Of a stretch of 35,775 nt of DNA, positions 16,579-24,370 are shown one piece after another (position 1 is the stretch's first letter; each line of letters starts with the position of its first letter). Origin of the DNA: Salipiger mangrovisoli (GTDB taxonomy: Bacteria > Pseudomonadota > Alphaproteobacteria > Rhodobacterales > Rhodobacteraceae); assembly GCF_015223355.1 (NCBI RefSeq), contig NZ_JADFFK010000035.1:1-35775 (forward strand). The letters run 5' to 3'. A program made the position numbers and the translations under genes. Under the pieces are notes generated by a model. It was not told the DNA's origin and made no database searches. It saw only the letters and a list, made by a program, of their open reading frames with translations.

Positions 16579-17346
16579 TCAAACCCTCCGTTTCCGGCTG
16601 ATGCGTTCCCAGAGAAGACCGATGGCACTGAGCGTCAGGGCAAGCGAAAGCGGATACCAGATATTGAGGATATCGCTCTCGTAACCGGCGAAGAACGCCT
16701 CTCTTGTCAGCTCGACAAGATGCAGGATCGGGTTCCACTTCAAGACCGCGGTGGCTTCGGGCGGAAGTTTGGAGGGGATGTAGAAGACGCCTGACAGGAA
16801 GAAGAGGGGCCGCGCAAAGAGCTTTTCGATGTGCTGCCACGTCTGCGCGCGCTGATAGATGATCGCGTTCAGCGTCCCGATGCCGAAACCAAGCGCCAGG
16901 GTGAGCGCGAAGGCAAGGCACAGCCATTCGGGGTGGACCGGTAGCTGTGCCAGCCCCACCGACCAAAGCCCGCCGTAGTAGACGGTGTTGATGATGACGA
17001 AGGTCAGCCCGATGAGCACGGCGCGCGCAAAGAGCGTGTCGGTCTCCTTTATCATCGGATAGGTCAGCAGCGACTTGTTCGAGGTGAAGGCCCGCATCAG
17101 CGAAACGGACATCTTGTTGTAGAGCTCCAGCGTCAGGACCGCCGTCGAAAAGAACAGCGCGAGGGAAGTGCCATAGGGCGACTTGCGGCCGATCAGGTAG
17201 AACAGGACGACCAGGAAGCTGATCGAGACCATCGGCTGGAAAATTGCCCAGAGATAGCCGATGTGCGACGTGCCGAAGGTCATGCGCGTTTCGCGCAGGA
17301 CCAGGGTCGCGATCACCCGGATCTGGAGCTGGATGGCGTAGAGCAC
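16579..17346 (-). CDS. kpsM: Capsule polysaccharide export permease (KpsM/BexB/CtrC-like)
   Basis: A 255-residue ABC-2-type permease with about six membrane helices. The N-terminal T-L-V-L-R-E-T-R-M-T-F-G-T-S-H-I-G-Y-L-W segment and the C-terminal N-P-I-L-H-L-V-E-L-T-R-E motif are characteristic of capsule exporters. The start is a GTG at 17346 with GAGG before it, three bases after the KpsE-like stop. With two KpsT-like ATPases it moves the lipid-linked capsular chain across the inner membrane. Confidence 0.94.
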   Translation of the reverse strand: MLYAIQLQIRVIATLVLRETRMTFGTSHIGYLWAIFQPMVSISFLVVLFYLIGRKSPYGTSLALFFSTAVLTLELYNKMSVSLMRAFTSNKSLLTYPMIKETDTLFARAVLIGLTFVIINTVYYGGLWSVGLAQLPVHPEWLCLAFALTLALGFGIGTLNAIIYQRAQTWQHIEKLFARPLFFLSGVFYIPSKLPPEATAVLKWNPILHLVELTREAFFAGYESDILNIWYPLSLALTLSAIGLLWERISRKRRV

Positions 17347-17349
17347 CGC

Positions 17350-18615
17350 TTACCTCAGGTGGTCGCGCACGGCATAGGTGACAAGCGAGCCGATCATCCA
17401 GATCAGCAGCGTCGCGCCCGCCAGCAACAGCGCGTTGCGCAGGCGCAGCGGATAGATGGCATCCTCGGGGAAGTAGGGGCGCTCGAAGATCGCAAGGTAG
17501 CGTTGTTGCCGATCCGCCTCCATGCGCGCGGATTCCAGCGAGGTCAGGGCCGAAGCGTAGAGCTGCTGGGCAAAGGTTTGCTCGATCGTCAAACTTTCGA
17601 ATTCGCCAAGGGCTCCGGCATCGGTCCCGCCGTTGCCACGATCTCCGGGCTGCCCGACGAGCGCGCGGCGTGTCTCGATCTGGGCATCAAGGGCGTCTGC
17701 TTCGCGCCGCATCTGGCGGACCACGGGACCGTCTTCGTCGATTTGCCCCTCCATCGCGCGAATGCGGGTCTGCAACTCGGCGCGCTGTGCCTCCAGGTTG
17801 CCGATCAACTGCGCGTCGAGCTGCACGTTGAGCGTCGGGTCGACGGCCCCCCTTGCGGTTCGGAAGTCACGCAGCGCAACCTGCGCGCGGCGCAGGCGTT
17901 CCTCGGCACGAGAGACCTCCTGCCGGGCAAAGAAGACGGAATCCTCGCGCGCAGCAACCGACAGGTCGTTGACCAGCGCGTCGGCGGCTTCGAGAACCGC
18001 CTGTCCCATGCGCATCGCCAGATCATCGTCGAACGCCTGCACCTCAAAGGAAAGGATGCCGGTCGTGTTGTCATAGGCCGTGGTGATCCGGCGTTGCCAA
18101 TAGGTGACGAAATCCTCGAAGGGAAGACTGCTGTCGAAGCGTGACACGTAGTCGATCTCGGGCGCGCTGTAGTGGGAGCGCAAGCCAAGCGCGGAGTCGA
18201 GTTTCCGTAGCAGATCGGGCCCTTCGAGATAGCGGCGGATGATGTAGCTGTCCGACGCGGTCGAGCCCGAGGCGGTGATCCCGGTGAAAGAACTGATGAG
18301 GTCGGAGCCGCCCGGCGCGGTGCCTGCGGTCTGCCGCACCACGAAGCTGGCGCTGCTGGCATAACGATCCGAGGCCATGCAGGCATAGTAGATGATCCCG
18401 ATCAGCGACGGCAGGACGAAGATCAGAACGAAGGAGGCAATCAGCTTCCTGCGCGTCCGTTGCTGCGCCCCGACCCGCTTCGGCGTCGGTTGAACGCCCG
18501 ACGGTTGCCCCAGCGGGGCGTGCTCCGGGGCAGCGGCGGGCTTGGACGGGGTCTTTGCCTTGCTCACGGGCGTGGGCGTTTTGATCGTGGTGCTGTCCAT
18601 GTCGCGAAGGCTCAC
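17350..18615 (-). CDS. kpsE: Capsule export inner-membrane/periplasmic adaptor (KpsE/BexC/CtrB-like)
   Basis: A protein of up to 421 residues of the polysaccharide co-polymerase-like (PCP-3) group that links the inner-membrane exporter to the outer-membrane channel. A proline- and lysine-rich cytosolic tail of about 55 residues is followed by a membrane helix (about 58-79), a long periplasmic region with coiled-coil-forming sequence (about 215-300), and a C-terminal helix (about 393-414). The F-E-R-P-Y-F-P-E-D-A-I-Y-P-L-R before the last helix matches the conserved P-x-x-P region. The start is GTG at 18615, overlapping the previous stop by four bases, or an ATG at 18600 preceded by AAGGTGAG. 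The longer N-terminal tail is not usual for E. coli KpsE. Confidence 0.9.
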   Translation of the reverse strand: MSLRDMDSTTIKTPTPVSKAKTPSKPAAAPEHAPLGQPSGVQPTPKRVGAQQRTRRKLIASFVLIFVLPSLIGIIYYACMASDRYASSASFVVRQTAGTAPGGSDLISSFTGITASGSTASDSYIIRRYLEGPDLLRKLDSALGLRSHYSAPEIDYVSRFDSSLPFEDFVTYWQRRITTAYDNTTGILSFEVQAFDDDLAMRMGQAVLEAADALVNDLSVAAREDSVFFARQEVSRAEERLRRAQVALRDFRTARGAVDPTLNVQLDAQLIGNLEAQRAELQTRIRAMEGQIDEDGPVVRQMRREADALDAQIETRRALVGQPGDRGNGGTDAGALGEFESLTIEQTFAQQLYASALTSLESARMEADRQQRYLAIFERPYFPEDAIYPLRLRNALLLAGATLLIWMIGSLVTYAVRDHLR

Positions 18616-20021
18616 CTTTCCATTCCTGTTTTCGGGGCGGGCTGCGGCGACAGCAGCGCGTGGCAGGCGTCGCGGAAGGCTTCGCCGACCGGGCGGCCCC
18701 AGTCGCCGAAACAGGCCGTGCGCATCGCAAGCCGCTCGGCGCCACGTGGATCGTCGCCAGCTGCCAGCGCGAGGCGTTCGTCAAGATCGGCAAGATCGGC
18801 GCGCACGCGGTAGGCCGCGGCAAGCGTCGGGAACTGCCAAAGCTGCCGCTCTGCCAGCGAGGGCGGATCGATCACCAGCAGCGGTCGGCCGGAATAGAGG
18901 AAGTCGATCATCACCGACGAGATATCAGTGATCAAAACGTCGGCCGCGTTGTAGAGATCAAAGGGCGTCTCGGCGTCATCCGCGAAGCGCCCGCTTCCGC
19001 GCAGCGCCTTGCGGATGGCGGTCTGATAGGTCCGCCACTCCGGGTCCTTGTAGGACATCGGATGCGGTTTGAAGATGATCTCGACAGAGGGATGCCGTGC
19101 GGCGATCCGCTCGATGATCTGCGCGGCCCGGTCGAGAGACGAAAACTGGGTATCCTCGTAGAAGCCGCGCCAGGTTGGCATGTAGACGAGTTTCGCTATC
19201 GCTCCCGATCTGTCGCGGGGTTCGATCGCAGCGACCTGGGGGCGCCCGACGACACGGAAACGTTCCCTTGGGATGTCGACGCCATGCGCGGAATATCGAT
19301 CGATTGCCACCTGCCCGGCGACGAAGACCTGGTCGTAGTTGCGTGTCAGCGGTGAATAGGACGGGGGTTTGTCGCTGTCGCCGTGCAGAAGCTGCACATG
19401 TGTGACGTTGCTGTTGGCCGCGATCATCTGGCGGTTCAGCTGACCGTTGTTCGCGTAGAAGACGGCGCGCAGCTCCGGGGTCATGCAGGCACGCAGATCC
19501 GCCGGACTGCGGGCGAGGAGCGCCGGCGAGAGTGCTTCGGCTCGGAAATGCGGCAACTGAGCGGGCTCGCGGAGGATCGTGAACCAGCCTCTTTCAACGC
19601 TGTCCATCGGCGCGCGCCACATTGCGACGTGCTCGGGCGTCTTCAGGTCCGGGGCCGAGAAGTGGAAGGCGAAGGGGGCATTTGCTATCTCGGGGCAGCG
19701 CGCGGCCTCGTAGAGGCGCGCCGGCATCGACACGCGGGCCGCGAGGATCTGAAGCGAGGCGAGGCAGCCCTGCGTCACCAGCGAAAAGGCGGCAAGGGCG
19801 AGTTTCGGCAGCACCGGAAGGTTCGCGCCCGTCGCGGCGAGCAGGAGCGCCGTTGCGACCACCGGCAGGCCGAGCGCCATTGCGCGTGCGACCAGAGGTT
19901 CAACATAGTCGGTTTCGGCGAGGTTCGAGACATGCGTTCCGCCGAGCTTGACCGCCTTCCGCCATTCGATTGCCAACGCCCCGACGAGGACAAGCGCCGC
20001 GAGCGCGAGGTCCAGGGTCAT
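18612..20021 (-). CDS. CDP-glycerol/ribitol phosphotransferase, TagB/TagF family
   Basis: A 469-residue protein of the CDP-glycerol glycerophosphotransferase family, which adds polyol-phosphate units from a CDP-polyol donor. Two or three membrane or membrane-surface helices occupy residues 4-95. The catalytic domain follows with H-G-D-S-D-K-P (213-219), M-P-T-W-R-G (281-286), K-P-H-P (318-321) and D-V-L-I-T-D-I-S-S-V-M-I-D (361-373), all hallmark motifs, with His213 as likely catalytic base. In a capsule operon it would be a polymerase, like Haemophilus Bcs3, or a primer transferase. The ATG overlaps the stop of the preceding gene by four bases. Donor (CDP-ribitol or CDP-glycerol) is inferred from the upstream synthase genes. 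Confidence 0.88.
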   Translation of the reverse strand: MTLDLALAALVLVGALAIEWRKAVKLGGTHVSNLAETDYVEPLVARAMALGLPVVATALLLAATGANLPVLPKLALAAFSLVTQGCLASLQILAARVSMPARLYEAARCPEIANAPFAFHFSAPDLKTPEHVAMWRAPMDSVERGWFTILREPAQLPHFRAEALSPALLARSPADLRACMTPELRAVFYANNGQLNRQMIAANSNVTHVQLLHGDSDKPPSYSPLTRNYDQVFVAGQVAIDRYSAHGVDIPRERFRVVGRPQVAAIEPRDRSGAIAKLVYMPTWRGFYEDTQFSSLDRAAQIIERIAARHPSVEIIFKPHPMSYKDPEWRTYQTAIRKALRGSGRFADDAETPFDLYNAADVLITDISSVMIDFLYSGRPLLVIDPPSLAERQLWQFPTLAAAYRVRADLADLDERLALAAGDDPRGAERLAMRTACFGDWGRPVGEAFRDACHALLSPQPAPKTGMER

Positions 20022-21685
20022 CCGGCCCTCCGTTCGCGCCAGGCGAGGAGTTCGGCATAGGAGCCAAAATCGCGCTCATCGCCGATCGATGTCGAAGCTA
20101 CGCACCTGAGCAGGTCGAGGGCCGCCTTCAGCCCTCCGGGAGGGCAGCCTATGCAGCCCTCGGGCGCCGGGTGCGCGCCCAGCCACAATGACGTGCGGCC
20201 CTCTGCCAGCGCTCGTGCGGCGCCTGCGCGGGTTGTCACCGCGCTGATCCCCGCGAGCTCCTCGGCGACTAGGGCGTCCGCATCGAAGACGGTCGCCCGG
20301 CGCCCCAGGTTGGCTCGGACGAGATCCGCAAGCACACGCTCGGCGGGTGTGCTCTGCGGTGCCTCGGGCAGGCTGAGCATCAGCGTCATCCCGAGCGTGG
20401 AGGCCTCGTCGGCCAAACCCTCAAGCCGCGAGAACAGATCGGGCGCCAATCTCGCCTCCGGGGTTTCGCGGCCGCAATGGACATGCAGGCTACCTGGGGG
20501 CTGCGCCTGGCTGCCTCCGGCCACGGTCACGATGCGCGCCGCGAGGTCGGGGTCGGAGGCGAGGCGCCAGCGCTGTGCAGCGGCACGGCTGGGCATCACG
20601 ACAAGGTCGTACATGGCGAAATTGCGGGGCATCCGCTCGGCCCGTGTCATCGCCTCGGACGCGACAAGAATATGGTCGAACTCGGGAAAACGGGTGAAAT
20701 GCCCGTTTCGCACCGCATCGTCCAGGTAGAAGGCAGTCTTCACGCCACTTCCCGCGTGCACGAAATGGTCGAGACTGCCAAGGGTGCGTGCGCAATGGAT
20801 CAGGGCGGTTCTGCCCTCGGACACAGTCTTGCGGGCCTGCGCGTCGCGCAGAAGAAACCCGGCCCTATGTCCTTCCCCTGCCAGACTCCGTTGCAGGCCC
20901 AAGCATCGTTTGAGATAGCCTTCCGCGGTGCCGGAGACATAGATCCACGACATCAGGCCGGCCGCTGCGACCTCGTGCTGAATGCGGAAGCTGTGGGTGC
21001 GGCGGGCAGCCTTGGCAAGACCAAGCGCCGTCGAGACCGCCGCCGCTGCGAGTCCAAGATGCGCGACAAGCAGCACCAGCGTGGTCGCGACATGGATCGC
21101 GACAGGCACGCCGGTTCCGAGCAGGGCCATCGCCAACATCGAAAACGAGATGACCGCGGTGGCCACGCGCAGCAGGTAGTGTCCGGTTTGAGCCCTTGCA
21201 AAGAGCATCTGCATCTCATCGAGCGGCACGCCCTCGGCAGCTGTGGTCATGCGCCTTGCCGCGACCGGAACCGCCCGGACCATCGCGTAGCCCAGGGCAA
21301 GCAGGGAGCCGTAGAGCAGGCCGGTGAAGAAGCCCGCCCCTTCGGCAGAGGTGACCAGGCCGGCGATGATCCAGGCAAGGCAGACCAGCGGCGGCACCGG
21401 GGCCTCGTCCAGTCGCTTGAGGAACGCAGGCGCCCGGAAGTGCAGGCGCTGGCGGCGGACCGTCAGCACGCCGGGCGCGTGCAGCAATAGGGCCAGGAGT
21501 CCGCACCAGAGAAGCAGCAACTCCGGCCCGCGTGCCCTGAGATCCGCAAGAGCGGTCTGCATATCGCCCGCGGCGAGCGTGCGAAGCGTCGATGACAGCG
21601 CGTAGGACGAAGGCGCTATCAACGCCGCTGTTGCGGCGGTCGCCAGGACGGCGGCACCGGAAAAGGCAAAGAGCGAGAGCCTCAT
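20018..21685 (-). CDS. Multi-helix membrane protein with degenerate TagB/TagF-like domain
   Basis: A 555-residue protein. Residues 1-222 carry about six membrane helices (6-24, 55-75, 98-112, 117-137, 168-190, 196-222). From about residue 243 the soluble part follows the same order as the neighbouring phosphotransferases: V-K-T-A-F-Y-L-D-D (315-323) aligns with L-R-A-V-F-Y-A-N-N of the 469-residue protein. The catalytic H-G-D-S is absent at the next position, where D-H-I-L-V-A-S-E stands; K-P-H-P is replaced by S-L-P-E; and the D-x-S-S loop is lost. It therefore looks like a non-catalytic paralogue fused to a membrane anchor. I choose the ATG at 21685, overlapping the previous stop by four bases; the frame remains open 104 codons further. 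The alignment is by eye. Confidence 0.72.
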   Translation of the reverse strand: MRLSLFAFSGAAVLATAATAALIAPSSYALSSTLRTLAAGDMQTALADLRARGPELLLLWCGLLALLLHAPGVLTVRRQRLHFRAPAFLKRLDEAPVPPLVCLAWIIAGLVTSAEGAGFFTGLLYGSLLALGYAMVRAVPVAARRMTTAAEGVPLDEMQMLFARAQTGHYLLRVATAVISFSMLAMALLGTGVPVAIHVATTLVLLVAHLGLAAAAVSTALGLAKAARRTHSFRIQHEVAAAGLMSWIYVSGTAEGYLKRCLGLQRSLAGEGHRAGFLLRDAQARKTVSEGRTALIHCARTLGSLDHFVHAGSGVKTAFYLDDAVRNGHFTRFPEFDHILVASEAMTRAERMPRNFAMYDLVVMPSRAAAQRWRLASDPDLAARIVTVAGGSQAQPPGSLHVHCGRETPEARLAPDLFSRLEGLADEASTLGMTLMLSLPEAPQSTPAERVLADLVRANLGRRATVFDADALVAEELAGISAVTTRAGAARALAEGRTSLWLGAHPAPEGCIGCPPGGLKAALDLLRCVASTSIGDERDFGSYAELLAWRERRAG

Positions 21686-22938
21686 GCCGGTCGGCCCGCC
21701 CTGGTCCAGAACGGATTGCGTTGCACGTGATCGATCAGCCAGGCGCGCCGCGCGGCGCTGTCCATCTGCTCCAGCGCGGGTTCCTGGTAACCGAAGACGC
21801 GCGTGCGGTGCTGGGCGTCGGTGTCTTCGGCGGCGTCGAGGTAGCTGCGCACCGCATGGTCCACGGCCGTGTCGGGTCGGATCGTCTTGCCGAGGTAGAA
21901 CGCCCCGATCGCTTCGGGAATATCCGCGCTTCTGGTGATGACCATATGCGGGATGCGTTGTTTGAGCATGATGGCTTCCATGCCCGAGACGTCGCAAAGA
22001 CCCATGCGGAGCGGGATGATCTGCTCTCGCGTCTCATGGAGCCGGGTCACCCGCGGGAGGTGCAGCCGGCAGGCCGCACGTGTCAGCCAGTTCGCGTCGC
22101 CGAGAGCCAGTTCCACGCGGACCCTTTGGTCCTTCAGGCTTCGGATCCCCTGCACGAGATCATGGATCAGCGAGCGCCGCAGCAGGCCAAGATAGGGATG
22201 CGGCTTGATCACCACACGGGTGCTGCGCGTCGCGCGCAGGGCGGCTTCGAGAATATGAAACCCGCGCCGATCCGGCAGGGAACTGTAGCAATCGCGCCCG
22301 TCGCCATATCCTTCCCAGGTCGGGCAATAGAGGATCGCCGGATCGTCGTCCCGGTTGGTTGCGGCGCGGATCCAAGGCAGGCCCTGGACGAAGCTGTCGC
22401 CCATCATCAACAGGCGACCGTTGTCGACATCCTCCCTGCTGAAAATCCGCGCTTCCAAGTAACGGTCGCGCGCCAGCGGACCCGCTGCGGTCACATAGTC
22501 GTAGAGCCGGGCGGCGGGCCGTTGCGATGCGGACTTGTTGCTTTCGCCGTGCAGCGTGAGCACGTGAAACACGTGCCGGTTGGTCACCGCGTTGAGATTG
22601 GACTGCGAGTTGAACGGATAAAAGACCACCCCCCCGGTCGAAAGCGGCATGTCCGTCACGCTTCTGCAGCGTTCGACACTGCCGGCCTGCGCGCCCCGGA
22701 GCCGTGAAAAGCGGAGCTGGACGTCGACGCTGGCACGCCTCTTGAGGAACAGTGGCGTCTCCGCCCGGCAGAAGATACCGCTTTCGAAGAAGGGGCGGAT
22801 CTGCCGAATGGCGGACACGACCGGGCTGTCGACATAGACCGCTCCCTTCAACGGGGTGGAAGGCCCGAGGGGGCGCGCGCTGCCCGAAACGTGCAGAGCC
22901 TCGCCGTGCGGGCCGGAAGGGGAGTCCGCCATCGCCAT
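21682..22938 (-). CDS. CDP-glycerol/ribitol phosphotransferase, TagB/TagF-like
   Basis: A 418-residue protein without membrane helices that carries phosphotransferase motifs: V-V-F-Y-P-F-N (104-110), L-H-G-E-S-N-K (129-135), Y-C-P-T-W-E-G (204-210), K-P-H-P (245-248) and C-D-V-S-G-M-E-A (315-322). The histidine and acidic residue of the H-G-D/E motif and the K-P-H-P are intact, so it should be active. It probably primes or extends the polyol-phosphate chain. It is the more divergent of the two active-looking members. Start is ATG 22938 or ATG 22932, five to eleven bases after the SDR stop; neither has a strong ribosome site, suggesting translational coupling. Confidence 0.85.
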   Translation of the reverse strand: MAMADSPSGPHGEALHVSGSARPLGPSTPLKGAVYVDSPVVSAIRQIRPFFESGIFCRAETPLFLKRRASVDVQLRFSRLRGAQAGSVERCRSVTDMPLSTGGVVFYPFNSQSNLNAVTNRHVFHVLTLHGESNKSASQRPAARLYDYVTAAGPLARDRYLEARIFSREDVDNGRLLMMGDSFVQGLPWIRAATNRDDDPAILYCPTWEGYGDGRDCYSSLPDRRGFHILEAALRATRSTRVVIKPHPYLGLLRRSLIHDLVQGIRSLKDQRVRVELALGDANWLTRAACRLHLPRVTRLHETREQIIPLRMGLCDVSGMEAIMLKQRIPHMVITRSADIPEAIGAFYLGKTIRPDTAVDHAVRSYLDAAEDTDAQHRTRVFGYQEPALEQMDSAARRAWLIDHVQRNPFWTRAGRPA

Positions 22939-22943
22939 CTAGG

Positions 22944-23648
22944 TCAGGTTCTCACAACAAGGTTGTTGGTATTCAGTAGCTTGCCAAGTGGGGACGTCAT
23001 CACGCGAATGATTTCGGCAACCTGTTGGGGCTGCATGATGGTCTTGGGGTCTTCGTCGGGCGCAAGCACGCGGCGAAGGTCCGTCGCACACCGTCCGGGC
23101 GACAGGCAGACCACTTCGACTCCATAGGGCGACAACTCTTCGCGCATGACCTCGGACATGTTGATCACGGCGGCCTTGGAGGCCGAGTAGGTAAGCCAGC
23201 CGGCCCGGCCGTTGATGCCCGCGGTCGAGGCGATGTTGATGACCTTCTTCAACGGGTGCCCACGCTTTAGGGCCTCCTGCACGAGCCGGAAGGGCGCAAA
23301 GACGTTGACCCGCATGGTGAACTCGAAATCGGACAGCGCGATCTCGTTGATCGAGGCCGGCTTGGTGAACCCGGCATTGTTCACCACATCCGTCACCCGA
23401 ATTCCCTGCTCGTCGAGGCTGTCGAAGACCGCATCGGTCGCCGTCGAATCGGCGAGGTCCGCGTCGATGCGGATGACGCTACGGTTGCCCGCCACTGCGC
23501 AGACTTCATGGAAGGCCGTGTCGAAGGCTGGCGAAGGGCGCGCGACCATGACGATGCAATCGAAATGGCTGTCAGGATGAGCAAGGACTTTGGCCGTTTC
23601 GTAGCCGATTCCGCGCGACGCTCCGCTCACCAATACAGTAGATGTCAT
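22944..23648 (-). CDS. SDR-family reductase, probable ribulose-5-phosphate reductase for CDP-ribitol
   Basis: A 234-residue classical short-chain dehydrogenase: S-G-A-S-R-G-I-G at 8-15, N-N-A-G at 90-93, Ser141, and catalytic Y-S-A-S-K (Tyr154, Lys158). It overlaps the cytidylyltransferase gene by four bases. In Haemophilus influenzae Bcs1/Acs1 an IspD-like cytidylyltransferase domain is fused N-terminally to an SDR domain that reduces D-ribulose 5-phosphate to D-ribitol 5-phosphate. The same two modules appear here in the same order as separate, coupled genes. The ribulose-phosphate role is inferred from that pairing and the downstream TagF-type transferases; other ketose phosphates or a sugar reductase role are possible. 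Confidence 0.8.
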   Translation of the reverse strand: MTSTVLVSGASRGIGYETAKVLAHPDSHFDCIVMVARPSPAFDTAFHEVCAVAGNRSVIRIDADLADSTATDAVFDSLDEQGIRVTDVVNNAGFTKPASINEIALSDFEFTMRVNVFAPFRLVQEALKRGHPLKKVINIASTAGINGRAGWLTYSASKAAVINMSEVMREELSPYGVEVVCLSPGRCATDLRRVLAPDEDPKTIMQPQQVAEIIRVMTSPLGKLLNTNNLVVRT

Positions 23649-24358
23649 GTCATTTGGACCTTTTTCAGGATGCTTTCGGCGATGTGGAAATCTTCCGGTG
23701 TCGTGACTTTGATGTTCCTGCTCGGACCTTCCAAAGTGTGGATCGAAGTCCCAAGCATCTCAGAAACCAGTACGGTGTCTTCCGTATATTCTCGCCCCAA
23801 TGCCGCAGCTTTACGATGGGCCTCGATAAGAATTGGGGTCGAAAATTTTTGAGGCAGCTGGATGTTGAATATTTCTGAGCGAGGAATGTTCGCGACCAAT
23901 TGACCGCTGTATGCATCGATCTTGCACATTGAAAAAGGAATGGGGGCGCAATATCCGATATTGATTTCCCCGGCGTCAATAATCTCCGAAAGCAATATTT
24001 TTCCCATGAAGGGTCGCGCTGCTTCATGCAATACCAATGTGTCGAATTCCGCAGCTTCTGCCAGAATTCGGCAGCTTTCCTGCCGTGTAGCGCCGCATGG
24101 CACGATCTTGTAGGGCTTTCCGCCGCAATAGGCGTCCATGATCTCCCGCGTTCGATCTTCGAAGCCATCGGGAGCATTGATGATGATTTCACCAATGCGC
24201 GCTTCCTGAACCGCAGGAATGAGGGAGTGGGCCACCATCGGGTGACCGCCCAGGCTGTAGAATTGCTTGGGCTCACTGTGCGCCGCGCGCGAGCCTGTGC
24301 CGCCCGACAGCAGGGCGAAGGATACGTGAGGGGTGACCTGGGTGTGCCGCATAACCAT
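23645..24358 (-). CDS. IspD/TarI-like polyol-phosphate cytidylyltransferase
   Basis: A 237-residue cytidylyltransferase of the IspD/TarI group, which joins CMP to a polyol phosphate. The CTP-binding segment L-L-S-G-G-T-G-S-R is at 16-24 with P-K-Q-F at 30-33. G-A-T-R-Q-E-S (89-95), L-H-E-A-A-R-P-F (110-117), T-E-D-T-V and the C-terminal T-T-P-E-D-F are family motifs. In a capsule operon next to an SDR and TagF-type enzymes, CDP-ribitol synthesis is much likelier than the isoprenoid MEP pathway step. The start is ATG 24358 or ATG 24352; GAGAA stands better before the second. Base composition is clearly lower in GC (near 45-50% in sampled lines) than its neighbours, suggesting acquisition from another source. 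Confidence 0.85.
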   Translation of the reverse strand: MVMRHTQVTPHVSFALLSGGTGSRAAHSEPKQFYSLGGHPMVAHSLIPAVQEARIGEIIINAPDGFEDRTREIMDAYCGGKPYKIVPCGATRQESCRILAEAAEFDTLVLHEAARPFMGKILLSEIIDAGEINIGYCAPIPFSMCKIDAYSGQLVANIPRSEIFNIQLPQKFSTPILIEAHRKAAALGREYTEDTVLVSEMLGTSIHTLEGPSRNIKVTTPEDFHIAESILKKVQMT

Positions 24359-24370
24359 GCTTCTCGTTGC

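Noticed and set aside
20018..21997. 659-residue version of the membrane pseudo-transferase
   Set aside because: The first 104 residues overlap the preceding phosphotransferase gene; the ATG at 21685 has the ATGA overlap seen throughout the operon.
23645..24358. IspD of the MEP isoprenoid pathway
   Set aside because: Operon context with SDR, TagB/TagF and capsule export fits CDP-polyol synthesis better, though a tree would be decisive.
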